Assembly (NCBI RefSeq): GCF_029960665.1
Contig: NZ_JASBRB010000027.1
Span: forward strand, 1-46,891
Source of the DNA: Pseudarthrobacter sp. AL07
GTDB lineage: Bacteria; Actinomycetota; Actinomycetes; Actinomycetales; Micrococcaceae
Direction of reading: 5' to 3'
DNA length: 46,891 nucleotides
A model generated the notes under the pieces. The model worked only from the letters and a program-made list of their open reading frames with translations. It was not told the origin of the DNA and did no database searches. Positions within the stretch are counted from its first letter, which is position 1. Every line of letters starts with the position of its first letter. The translations under genes and the position numbers were made by a program. Shown here piece by piece: positions 8,163-15,902 of this stretch.

Positions 8163-8942
8163 ATGTCTGTCACACCTGCACTCCTGGCCACGCCAACTGC
8201 CGGCTCCGCCCTGGCCCGCCCGCCGCTGGCCCTCACCAACGTCACCCTCGAATACCCGGACGGCGGCGGAACCGTCAAGGCCCTGGACAGCGTCAGCCTC
8301 CAGGTCGCGGCAGGCCGGATGGTTTCGCTGGTGGGCCCGTCCGGCTCGGGCAAATCCAGCCTCCTGGCCGTGGCGGCAACCTTGGTCCGCCCCACCAGTG
8401 GGGACGTGGTCATTGACGGGACCAACACGGCGGAACTGAAGGACAAGGAACTGACCGCGCTGCGCCGGGAGAAGGTGGGCATCATCTTCCAGCAGCCCAA
8501 CCTCCTGGCCTCCCTGACCGCCGTCGAGCAGTTGATGATCGGCCACCACCTGCGCGGCAAGTCCCTGAAGGCCGCGCGTTCGCGCGCCGTGGAACTCCTG
8601 GATCTGGTGGGGCTGGCCGGGTCCGCGGACAAGCGTCCGCATCAGCTCTCGGGCGGGCAGCGGCAGCGGGTGAACATTGCCCGGGCCCTGATGGGCAGTC
8701 CAAAAGTACTGCTGGTGGACGAGCCGACGGCGGCGCTGGACCACGCGCGCAGCGCCTCCATCGTCGGGCTGCTTCGCCGGGTCACGGACGAGTTCAAAGT
8801 GGCCACCGTGATGGTCACACACGACACGGAATTCGTGCCGCTGACCGACGCCGTCGCCGCAATGCGCGATGGCGGTTTGTCTGCGCCGGCCGTACCCGGC
8901 GCCTTGCTTAATGCCTTACCTGGTGCCGGGGGCGCGGAGTAG
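8163..8942 (+). CDS. ABC transporter ATP-binding protein, exporter (LolD/MacB-like)
   Basis: This 259-residue nucleotide-binding domain pairs with the preceding FtsX-type permease. Walker A is G-P-S-G-S-G-K-S-S near residues 59-67, the Q-loop is I-I-F-Q-Q-P-N, the signature is L-S-G-G-Q-R-Q-R, and Walker B is V-L-L-V-D-E-P-T-A-A-L-D. The switch His is in V-T-H-D-T-E-F. The first 20 residues are an unusual Ala/Pro-rich leader. The start ATG has AAAGG upstream. The substrate is not evident. Confidence 0.93.
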   Translation: MSVTPALLATPTAGSALARPPLALTNVTLEYPDGGGTVKALDSVSLQVAAGRMVSLVGPSGSGKSSLLAVAATLVRPTSGDVVIDGTNTAELKDKELTALRREKVGIIFQQPNLLASLTAVEQLMIGHHLRGKSLKAARSRAVELLDLVGLAGSADKRPHQLSGGQRQRVNIARALMGSPKVLLVDEPTAALDHARSASIVGLLRRVTDEFKVATVMVTHDTEFVPLTDAVAAMRDGGLSAPAVPGALLNALPGAGGAE

Positions 8943-8951
8943 GGTTCCGTC

Positions 8952-9656
8952 ATGGACATCATCCTGGTACCCGGTTTCTGGTTGGACGCCTCATCGTGGG
9001 AGGAGGTGACGCCTGCCTTGGAGGCGGCCGGGCACACAACCCATCCGCTGACGCTGCCCGGCCTCGAAACTGTCGATACACCCCGGGCCGGCATCAGCCT
9101 CCAGGACCATATTGCCGCCGTCGTAAATTTCGTTGATGGCCTCGAGGGGCAAGTTGTCCTCGTGGGGCACTCCGGCGGCGGCGCGATCATCCACGCGGTG
9201 GCCGACGCGCGGCCGGGCCGGGTGGCGCGCAACATTTACGTTGACAGCGGACCCCTGGGCGAGGGCGGCGCCATAAATGACGAGCTGCCCACTGACGGCG
9301 ACGACGTGCCGCTGCCGCCGTGGGACGGATTCGAGGACGCCGACCTGGTGGACCTCACCGGCGAGCTCCGCGCGTCTTTCCGGGCCCGGGCCATTCCGCA
9401 GCCCAAGGGTGTGGCCTACGGCCGGCAGCGCCTGCATGACATCCGCCGTTACAACGTCCCCGCCACCGTGATCGCGTGCGAATTCCCGTCATCGCTCCTG
9501 ACCGAATGGATCGACGCCAGCCACCCTTTCACCGAGGAATTGGCTCGCATCCGCGACGTCGAGTACGTGGACCTTCCCACCGGGCACTGGCCCCAGTTCA
9601 CCAAACCCGTGGAGCTGGGGCAGGCAATCCTGGCGGCGGTGGAGCGGGCGGGGTGA
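8952..9656 (+). CDS. Alpha/beta hydrolase
   Basis: This 234-residue serine hydrolase has the alpha/beta fold. It begins with a beta-strand leading into the oxyanion motif V-P-G-F-W-L-D. The nucleophile elbow is G-H-S-G-G-G near residue 74, a likely acid lies late in the chain, and the catalytic His is in T-G-H-W-P-Q near residue 216. It resembles small esterases annotated as salicylate esterase-like hydrolases; the true substrate is unknown. It lies nine bases behind the ABC ATPase stop with its own GGAG-like site, so it may share that transcript. A remnant MFS gene on the other strand begins immediately after its stop. Confidence 0.87.
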   Translation: MDIILVPGFWLDASSWEEVTPALEAAGHTTHPLTLPGLETVDTPRAGISLQDHIAAVVNFVDGLEGQVVLVGHSGGGAIIHAVADARPGRVARNIYVDSGPLGEGGAINDELPTDGDDVPLPPWDGFEDADLVDLTGELRASFRARAIPQPKGVAYGRQRLHDIRRYNVPATVIACEFPSSLLTEWIDASHPFTEELARIRDVEYVDLPTGHWPQFTKPVELGQAILAAVERAG

Positions 9657-9657
9657 G

Positions 9658-10285
9658 TTACATCCGGCCGATAACACTTGGGCTGCGCCGCCTCCTGACC
9701 AGCCCGAGGCAAAGGACGGCCGCTGCCGCGGAAACGGCTGCAACTGTCCCGAACGGAACGGCGTCGGTGGCGCCGCCGATGCAGGTGCAGGAGCGCCGCC
9801 GCCAGCAGCCCCAGGGCGCCGGCCACAGTCATGATCAGGCCCACGGTGAGTGTCCCCCGTTCGGACCACCGTTCGGCGAGCCGGCCGGCTATGAACCCGA
9901 AAGCCATAAAGCCCAGTGAATTCAGGCCGAAGGCAAACGAGTAACCCTGCGGGGAGAGCCCGTACGTGCCCTGGAGTATGTATGTTGCCCCGCTCAAATA
10001 GGCGAAGACCGCAGAGTACGTGAACCCGGTGATCAGCACGGCGCCGACGAACACCGGGTCGGCCAGAAGCCGGCGGAAATCCTGGAGGGTGTGGGAGAGG
10101 CCTCGAGTCACCCGCCGTTTCGCGGGCAGGGTCTCCTTGAAGATCACCAATGACGCCACCAGGACCGCGACCCCGACGGCGGCGAGGAACAGGAACACTC
10201 CGCGCCAGTCGGTGACGAGGGGCCTGCCAGTACCTCCCTCCGCTGCCCAAGAATGGGGGCGTGGATCACGCCCATAGTGTGCAAC
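9658..10285 (-). pseudogene. Deleted Bcr/CflA-type MFS drug transporter
   Basis: Reading the minus strand from about 10285, the product resembles a Bcr/CflA 12-helix multidrug transporter from roughly TM5 onward: A-P-I-L-G, T-D-W-R-G-V-F, then the central loop K-E-T-L-P-A and TM7-10. TM1-4 and a start codon are missing. Near 9780-9795 the reading frame changes. The C-terminal tail (C-I-G-G-A-T-D-A-V-P-F-G-T-V-A-A to R-S-P-S-V-I-G-R-M-stop at 9658) continues in another frame, with the expected TM11 region absent. The gene has therefore lost its 5' end and an internal piece. The longest open frame still gives about 250 residues, but it runs into the hydrolase gene and should not be called as a real protein. 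Confidence 0.8.
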
Positions 10286-10294
10286 GCTGGTTGC

Positions 10295-10717
10295 ATGGAT
10301 CTGGAGGTGTCACCCGCGCTCACGATTCCCGCGTCGGAACTCCGCTGGCGGTTCTCGCGCTCGTCCGGGCCAGGCGGTCAGCACGTCAACACGACGGACA
10401 GCCGCGCCAAACTCTCGTGGAACATCGCCGGCTCCGCCGCGCTTTCGGATGACCAACGGCAGATGCTGCTCACGCGCCTCGGACCACGCCTCGTTGCCGG
10501 AATTATCACCGTGGCCTCCTCCGAACAGCGCTCCCAGCTGCGCAACCGCGAGACCGCCCTGGCCAAGCTCACCGAGCTGGTGGCAGAAGGCCTGGCACCC
10601 GACGGCCCCAAGCGCCGGGCGACCAAACCGACCCGGGGTTCAAACCGCCGCCGCCTCGCCGCCAAGGAACAGCGGTCGACGACGAAACGGCAACGGCAAC
10701 GGCCCTCAGCCGAGTAG
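10295..10717 (+). CDS. arfB: Ribosome rescue peptidyl-tRNA hydrolase ArfB
   Basis: This 140-residue class I release-factor-like protein (ArfB/YaeJ/ICT1) frees nascent chains from stalled ribosomes without needing a stop codon. The catalytic G-G-Q is in S-S-G-P-G-G-Q-H-V-N-T near residues 25-29. The C-terminal basic tail from about 105 to 140 is Arg/Lys-rich, as needed to occupy the empty mRNA channel. The length matches the family. ATG 10295 is chosen because the family starts just before the L-x-I-P-x-S-E-L-R-W-R-F-S-R block. The 14 residues upstream in the same frame overlap the MFS remnant. Its 3' end overlaps the 3' end of a broken toxin-like gene on the other strand. Confidence 0.93.
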   Translation: MDLEVSPALTIPASELRWRFSRSSGPGGQHVNTTDSRAKLSWNIAGSAALSDDQRQMLLTRLGPRLVAGIITVASSEQRSQLRNRETALAKLTELVAEGLAPDGPKRRATKPTRGSNRRRLAAKEQRSTTKRQRQRPSAE

Positions 10718-11121
10718 CGCCGCCCAACGGTTCCGCTGGCGGGACCAAGCCGTGATCCCGCCGTCGGGCTCCTGGCTGACTTGGTCAAGAGAATAACGAG
10801 CTCCAGCGGCAACGCAGTAGTCGGCGCCTCGGTCGCGCCGCGGTCCGGATGAGCGCCCTCCTTCACGCATTCCCAGAATTCGTCCGGGGTGACTTCGAGC
10901 TGATTCTTCAAAGTTTCTCCCCAGAGGGAAGGGCCGTAAGCCGTGCCGTCCACTGGACGCGAAATTCGTGTCCGAAGAATCCGCCCATCATGCAAGGCAA
11001 GCTCATAGGTGGCGTGATGACGGACCTTCTGGTCGTTGGCGTTGAGCACGGGCTGCCACTCCTCAGTCCTACAGAAAACTTCGTGGTCATCGCGCGTGCC
11101 TGGTGGATACTTTTGGCTCAC
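10706..11121 (-). pseudogene. Toxin-like protein, 3' end altered
   Basis: The first 105-110 residues (starting S-Q-K-Y-P-P-G-T-R-D-D-H-E, then T-Y-E-L-A-L-H-D-G-R-I-L-R-T-R-I-S and D-E-F-W-E-C-V) match a widespread actinobacterial family annotated as cytotoxic translational repressor of a toxin-antitoxin system. The expected C-terminal block after L-E-L-V-I-L-L is missing. In its own frame the ORF runs on antisense through arfB to 10378. In another frame a plausible tail (S-Q-E-P-D-G-G-I-T-A-W-S) stops at 10706. So a frameshift or 3' replacement occurred near 10785-10795. The GTG start at 11121 overlaps the antitoxin stop (GTGA), the coupling seen in intact pairs. Toxicity is recalled from family annotation, not proven. 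Confidence 0.6.
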
Positions 11122-11418
11122 TTCTTGCTACCGGTCAGCCGTGCGTCCAGTTCCTCGTCAGTGCACGAGTGAATATGTTGCACCAGGGCCCAGTTGCCCC
11201 GGTGGTTTGGTGCCGTGCGTTAGGTGGTCCTCCCAGTCTTCGGCGTATTCGCGAAGAGCGTCGATTAAATCAAGGGTCGCTTCTTCCAACGTTGTGCCCT
11301 CGGCTGCCAAGGGCAGGCCGGGCAGGAACATGGCCCAAGCCCCGTCCTCGTTCACGACCTGCCCTTTTGCCGGAACGGTCTTTACTAGGAATTCCCTGAA
11401 CAGGCCGGTGTTCACCAC
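11118..11418 (-). pseudogene. Antitoxin-like partner, frameshifted
   Basis: Reading from GTG 11418 or 11415, the product begins N-T-G-L-F-R-E-F-L-V-K-T-V-P-A-K-G and has the I/L-P-G-L-P and A-L-R-E-Y-A-E-D-W blocks of the small antitoxin that accompanies this toxin family. At 11220-11221 (TT on the plus strand) one extra base shifts the frame. Removing it gives L-R-T-A-P-N-H-R-G-N-W-A-L-V-Q-H-I, the expected family C-terminus, ending at the TGA that overlaps the toxin GTG start. Either the strain carries a real frameshift or the base is a sequencing error. GGAG lies 11-15 bases upstream of the start. Confidence 0.65.
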
Positions 11419-11479
11419 GGAAGCTGAGCTTTCTCCACGCTCGATGATCGACAGGCCGCCGCGGTCGCTTGTGTCACTG

Positions 11480-11995
11480 CCTTGGCGGCGTCGTAAATCC
11501 GTTGGGTCTGCTCTCCGGGCAGGAAGGGTGCGGGGTCCTCTTCCACAACTTTCCGGCGCCGGCGCTGCAGCGAGCAGTCGCGGGTGTCCACCACCACGTT
11601 GCCGTGCTGGTCCGCCAGGACCTGCGCCTCCATGTGCCGGGGCCGGTCCAGGTAGCGCTCCACAAAGCACTCGCCGCGGCCGAATCCACCGGACCGTCGC
11701 TGCCGGCCACCAACGGGGCACCGGCGCGGACGGCGATCGCGCGCGCCGTGATCTTGTTGCCCAGCTGGAGGATGGCCGCCGGGGTGGGTCCGATCCAGGC
11801 CACGCGCAGGAGGTTGGGGATATCGAGGTACGTTTCCGACGGCGCGTTGCCGCCCAGCGCGTACGCCTCGGTGGCCGCGCCAGCGTGCATGGCGTCGGCA
11901 TCAACGTCGGCATACACCGCCACGGACTCCAGTCCGGCGTCCTCGCAGGCTCGGGCGATGCGGACAGCGATTTCTCCGCGGTTGGCGATCAGGAC
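11480..11995 (-). pseudogene. Remnant of biotin carboxylase (accC-like)
   Basis: Three pieces of an AccC-type biotin carboxylase are joined in order. Piece one is the N-terminal [15 protein letters not shown] to P-N-L-L-R-V-A. Piece two is W-I-G-P-T-P-A-A-I to G-S-D-G-P-V-D-S-A. Piece three, in another frame, is [17 protein letters not shown] to D-A-A-K-A. The junctions are near 11797 and at 11678-11684. Everything C-terminal of about residue 230 of the family is gone, and no start codon precedes V-L-I, whose codon abuts the PxpBC stop. Such a carboxylase gene normally accompanies pxpABC-type operons in actinobacteria. Confidence 0.85.
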
Positions 11996-13696
11996 TCAGT
12001 TTGTCTGGGAAATGTCTGGGGAAGAATCGGAAAAGCTGGTGGGCAGCCCGTAGCCGGGAGCCCAGCGGAACCGGATGGACCCGCCGATGGGAACCTGGGC
12101 GGCCAGGTCCAGCTGGTGGTCCACCACGACGGCGATCACGGGGTAGCCACCGGTGATGGGGTGGTCGGCCAGGAAGAGGACCGGCTGTCCGTCCGGCGGG
12201 ATCTGCAGCGCGCCGGCCATGGTTCCCTCGCTGGGCAGCTCCCCGTCCCGGCTCCGGCTGAGCGCCGCTCCGTCCAGGCGCATGCCCACGCGGTTCGAGC
12301 GGGGCGTCACCGCCCACTCCTGCACGCAGAGCGATTCCAGCGCGGCGGCGTCAAACCAGTCATCGCGGGGTCCGGGAACGATGTCCAGGACCGTGACGCC
12401 GGTGTCCGGGAAGTCAGGCTGCAGCTCCGGGTTGCCCACCACGTTGGAGGACGTGGCGGCGCCGGCGCCGAGCAGCTGCCCGGCGGCCAGCGGTGCCGGC
12501 CCGATCCCGGACATGGTGTCCGTAGACCGGCTCCCCAGCACCGCGTCCACTGCTGCCCCGCCACGGATGGCCAGGTAACTGCGGAAGCCGAGCTCGGGCG
12601 CTCCGATGGTCAGGATCTCGCCGTCGAACAGGGCAAACGCCGTAGCCATGGGCACCTCGCGCACCTGGTCGGACCGGTCATCTTCGTCGTCCGGAGCGTC
12701 ATCATCCGGAACGTCCGACGGCGTCACGACAGTCAGTGCCGAGGGCGCGCCGGCCACGGCCAGCACCTGGTCCCCCACGGCTTGCACGCGCAGCCCGCCG
12801 GCAACGGATTCGACGACGGCGGCTGACGGGTCGTTGCCCACGATCCGGTTGGCGCGGCGCAGGGAGGAGCGGTCCAGGGCCCCGGCTGAGGACACCCCAA
12901 GCCCGGCGTGACCGGGGCGGCCGAGGTCCTGGATCAGGCTCTGGAGTCCGGGCGAGAGGATCAGCAGGCCGGACTGGTTGTCCGGTTCGTGGGACGCCGG
13001 GGCTTCGGAAGCCGCCCTCCCAGCAGGGGTGTCCGTAACTTCAATGAGTTCGCGTACCGCACTAAACTGCACGCGGTCACCGGGGGCGGCCAGGGCCGGC
13101 TGTTCCCGGCTGAGGTCCCACATCGGGGCCTCGGTGCGGCCGATCAGCTGCCAGCCACCCGGGGATTTCCGCGGGTACACGGCCGAATAGTTGCCGGCCA
13201 GGGCCACGGAGCCTGCGGGGACGGTGGTCCGGGGCGAACTCCGGCGCGGGACTTCAAGGACGTGGTTTTCCCCTACCATGTAGCTGAAGCCCGGCGCGAA
13301 GCCACCGAACGCAACCGTCCAGACCTGCCCGGTGTGGGCTGCAATGACGCCGTCAGCGCCCAGCCCGGTGAGCCGGCCCACTTCGGCGAGGTCGTCGCCG
13401 TCGTACACGGTCTCAATCTGCACCAGTTTGCCTTCGGCGTGGGACTGGACCGTCAGGTCCATCTCCAGCAGCCGGGCCGCCATCCTGCGCGCCGCAGCGG
13501 GCGAATCCGCCTTGACCATCACAGTTTCGGCGGCGGCCAGGACGTCCACCTGGCCGGGCAATGGCTCCTCCAGCAGAAGGGCCTGCAGGGCCAGGACATC
13601 GTGGAGCCCGGAGAGTTCGGCGAGAACCGCCGTCGTACCTACTGGCCTGACGGCGAGCACCCGGGCCGCGGCAGCGGGCTTGCTGACTGTTTCCAT
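11996..13696 (-). CDS. 5-oxoprolinase PxpB-PxpC fusion (KipI-KipA type)
   Basis: This 566-residue natural fusion joins a PxpB domain (about 10-220, with F-G-G-F-A-P-G-F-S-Y-M and the P-R-x-x-P-R-T-x-V-P-A-G-S-V-A block) to a PxpC, biotin-dependent-carboxyltransferase-like domain (about 240-555, with P-G-x-x-S-L-I-Q-D-L-G-R-P-G-H and F-L-A-D-H-P-I-T-G-G-Y-P). With PxpA such proteins hydrolyse 5-oxoproline to glutamate using ATP. Homologous domains also occur in urea amidolyase. An acidic Asp-rich insert at about 350-365 links two parts of PxpC. The gene itself looks intact, but its upstream partner PxpA is truncated and fused to a transporter and the downstream carboxylase is a remnant, so the pathway is probably not functional here. 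Confidence 0.88.
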   Translation of the reverse strand: METVSKPAAAARVLAVRPVGTTAVLAELSGLHDVLALQALLLEEPLPGQVDVLAAAETVMVKADSPAAARRMAARLLEMDLTVQSHAEGKLVQIETVYDGDDLAEVGRLTGLGADGVIAAHTGQVWTVAFGGFAPGFSYMVGENHVLEVPRRSSPRTTVPAGSVALAGNYSAVYPRKSPGGWQLIGRTEAPMWDLSREQPALAAPGDRVQFSAVRELIEVTDTPAGRAASEAPASHEPDNQSGLLILSPGLQSLIQDLGRPGHAGLGVSSAGALDRSSLRRANRIVGNDPSAAVVESVAGGLRVQAVGDQVLAVAGAPSALTVVTPSDVPDDDAPDDEDDRSDQVREVPMATAFALFDGEILTIGAPELGFRSYLAIRGGAAVDAVLGSRSTDTMSGIGPAPLAAGQLLGAGAATSSNVVGNPELQPDFPDTGVTVLDIVPGPRDDWFDAAALESLCVQEWAVTPRSNRVGMRLDGAALSRSRDGELPSEGTMAGALQIPPDGQPVLFLADHPITGGYPVIAVVVDHQLDLAAQVPIGGSIRFRWAPGYGLPTSFSDSSPDISQTN

Positions 13697-13714
13697 GGGA
13701 TCAGGCCGCGCCGC

Positions 13715-14692
13715 TCAGGCGTGGCTCTCCTGCGCGTCGTCATTGGGCAGCAGGCGGAGGTCCGCTTCCGGCTGCGGGTTCCGGCCGATGGCAAGGCCCA
13801 CGATGGTGACGATGGATGCCAGCAGCAGGTAGCCGGCGATCAGGTACCAGTTCCCGGAGGCCGCGGAGAGGGCGGTAAAGATCAGCGGGGCCACGGCACC
13901 ACCGATCACACCCGCCAGGGTGTATGCCAGGGACCTCCCGGCGTAACGCAGGCGGGCCGGGAACTGCTCGGTGATGTAGGCGGCCTGCGGTCCGTACATA
14001 AAGGCGTGCAGGGCCAGGCCCAGCACAACGCCGATGATCAGCATAACCTCGGACCGGCCCTGGATGATGAGGAAGAACACCTGGATCCAGGCGGCAGTTG
14101 CGGCAGCTGCAATGCCATAGACCATGCGGCGGTTGAAGCGGTCGGTCAGGGCGCCGCCGGCCGGGATCAGGAAGAGCTGGAACGCGGAGCCGATCAGGAT
14201 GGCGGCCAACACGTCGCCGGTGGTCATGCCCAGTTCCTTGGTGGCGTAGACGGCCACAAAGACGGTGAACAGCGCGTACAGGACGTCCGGGCAGACCCGG
14301 GACAGGGCGGCGGAGATCAGTGCTGTGTGCGTCACGATGGCGTTGTACAGTCCGCCGTGCGGCTTCACATACTGGACCCGGGCTCCCTCAACCGCGGCGA
14401 GGGCCTGCAGGGCACCGATCTGGTACACGACGTCGTCGGCCAGTTCCGTGGGGCTGATGTCCATAAAACGGCGTCCGAAACCGGCGAGGGCCCGGTAGCC
14501 GACGTGGGCACCACTGACGACGCCCGCGGCGGCGGCCTCGCGGCAGGTCCTGCGGATGACACTGGGATCGCCGGCGTGGAATCCGCAGGCCACGTTCGCG
14601 CTCGAAACCGAGTTGAACATTGCCAGGTCATTGCCGAGGCTCCAGCGCCCGAAGGACTCGCCGACGTCGCTATTGAGGTCAATCGTTGCCAT
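13715..14692 (-). pseudogene. In-frame chimera of PxpA (LamB/YcsF) and an MFS transporter
   Basis: Residues 1 to about 122, counted from ATG 14692, are the N-terminal half of 5-oxoprolinase subunit [39 protein letters not shown]. Directly after this, without a frame break, the sequence becomes the C-terminal half of an MHS-type MFS transporter: A-L-T-D-R-F-N-R-R, then [12 protein letters not shown] and six helices. Intact PxpA is about 250 residues and an MHS permease about 430, so roughly 120 and 240 residues are missing. The junction is near 14300-14327. It stays open as 325 residues. A functional fusion is unlikely because half of each fold is absent. Confidence 0.85.
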
Positions 14693-14744
14693 TTGTGATC
14701 CCCGTCTCATTGGGTGGTCCTAACTAGGATGCACTAAATCTTCA

Positions 14745-14789
14745 GATTGTTCAACAATCCTTCGATTACACAATGTGACGATCGTGTAA
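14745..14789. promoter_or_regulatory. Candidate GntR operators between pxpA chimera and gntR
   Basis: In the 107-base divergent gap there are two dyads. One is a perfect 15-bp palindrome, GATTGTT-C-AACAATC (14745-14759). The second is TTACAC (14766-14771) mirrored by GTGTAA (14784-14789). Their position between the 5-oxoproline operon and the GntR gene suggests autoregulation and operon control. Confidence 0.55.
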
Positions 14790-14799
14790 ATTCTCGTGT

Positions 14800-15549
14800 A
14801 TGGCCTCTTCAGACCCGCTCGTCCCCTCTTCCCGCGTTTCTCCCCGCGTTTCGACGACAACGACGCCGGACCGGGGTACCCGGGTTGCCTCGGGCCGCCT
14901 GCGGGTTGCCGTTCCGTCCGTGGCCGAACGCGTGGCGGATGAACTCCGCCTGCAGCTGGCCGAAGGCGCGCTGCCCCCTGGAATGCGGCTCACCGAATCC
15001 ACCATCGCGGAGGATCTGGGCGTCTCCCGCAACACGGTGCGTGAGGCCTTCGTTGAACTTGCCAGCGAACGCCTGGTGGTCCGGCATCCCAACCGCGGCG
15101 TCTTTGTGGCAAGCCTGGAGGCAGGCGATATTCACGACGTATATACGGTCCGCCGCGCCATCGAGGTCAGCGCCCTGCGAGCCGGAGGCAGCCCCGAGGA
15201 TATGGCCGCCGTCCGGGCGGCAGTAGAGGAAGGCAAACGCGCGGCGGCAGCCCGTGACGACGAAGCCCTGGGCACCGCCAACCAGCACTTCCACGGGGCC
15301 ATCGTGGCCATGGCCGGAAGCCCACGGCTGAACAGCATCATGGGCCAGGTCCTGGCCGAGATGCGCCTGTTCTTTCACAAAGCCACTGTGGACGCGCAGT
15401 TTTACCAGCACTATCTGAAGGACAACGAGACGATCTGCCTGGCCCTCGAATCAGGGGAACTGGACCGTGCAGCTGACCTTCTCCTGGCCTATCTGGACCG
15501 CTCCGAAGACAACCTGAACGAAGTGCACGGAGAAGCCGGAACAGACTGA
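14800..15549 (+). CDS. GntR family regulator, FCD type
   Basis: This 249-residue regulator has an unstructured leader of 40 residues rich in Ser, Thr and Arg. It is followed by a winged HTH at about 42-105 (L-T-E-S-T-I-A-E-D-L-G-V-S-R-N-T-V-R-E-A-F) and an FCD ligand-binding domain at about 115-235. The domain carries the metal-type residues D-x-x-x-R (D-V-Y-T-V-R-R) and the later N-x-x-F-H. FCD-GntR proteins bind small carboxylates. The divergent position against the pxp operon suggests a response to 5-oxoproline or a related acid. An ATG in the middle of the leader region is possible, but the family core requires only residue 38 onward. Confidence 0.88.
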   Translation: MASSDPLVPSSRVSPRVSTTTTPDRGTRVASGRLRVAVPSVAERVADELRLQLAEGALPPGMRLTESTIAEDLGVSRNTVREAFVELASERLVVRHPNRGVFVASLEAGDIHDVYTVRRAIEVSALRAGGSPEDMAAVRAAVEEGKRAAAARDDEALGTANQHFHGAIVAMAGSPRLNSIMGQVLAEMRLFFHKATVDAQFYQHYLKDNETICLALESGELDRAADLLLAYLDRSEDNLNEVHGEAGTD

Positions 15550-15566
15550 GTCGGTAGGCTGGACGA

Positions 15567-15902
15567 ATGAAACGCCGACTTGCCGCCCTGTCCGTCGTCC
15601 CCCTGATGCTCCTCCTCTCCGCCTGCGGATCGGTCCAGGAAGTCGCTGAAAACGCCGGAAACGATGCCGCCTCCAAGGTGGCAACCGCAGCCACGGACGA
15701 GGTCAAGAAGCAGGTCTGCACCGTAGTGGAGGACGGCCTGGTCAGCGTTCAGGACAAGGCCTTGCTGGGCGGGCTGGTGTCCGCCGCGGACGCTGCCGGC
15801 GTGCCCGCGGAAATTACGACGCCGCTGGGCCAGATCGCCGAGGCCGGAGACCGAGTGCCGGCAGAGTCAGTCGCAGAACTGACGGAAGCCTGCTCGGCTT
15901 AG
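15567..15902 (+). CDS. Small secreted lipoprotein
   Basis: This 111-residue protein has a lipoprotein signal: basic M-K-R-R, a hydrophobic stretch, and the lipobox L-L-S-A-C with lipidated C20. The mature part is Ala- and Val-rich, probably helical, with two further Cys residues (C51 and C109 by count) that could form a disulfide. No family was recognised. It starts 17 bases after the gntR stop and may be co-transcribed with it. Confidence 0.75.
   Translation: MKRRLAALSVVPLMLLLSACGSVQEVAENAGNDAASKVATAATDEVKKQVCTVVEDGLVSVQDKALLGGLVSAADAAGVPAEITTPLGQIAEAGDRVPAESVAELTEACSA

Noticed and set aside
6884..8632. 582-residue open frame on the minus strand opposite the ABC exporter genes
   Set aside because: It is the antisense shadow of two clear ABC transporter genes, with Arg/Gly/His-rich low-complexity translation and no family motif.
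11036..12826. 596-residue plus-strand open frame
   Set aside because: It runs antisense to the toxin pair, carboxylase remnant and PxpBC gene; the translation is composition-biased without recognisable domains.
12908..14698. 596-residue plus-strand open frame
   Set aside because: It is antisense to PxpBC and the PxpA-MFS chimera; high GC removes stops in this frame.
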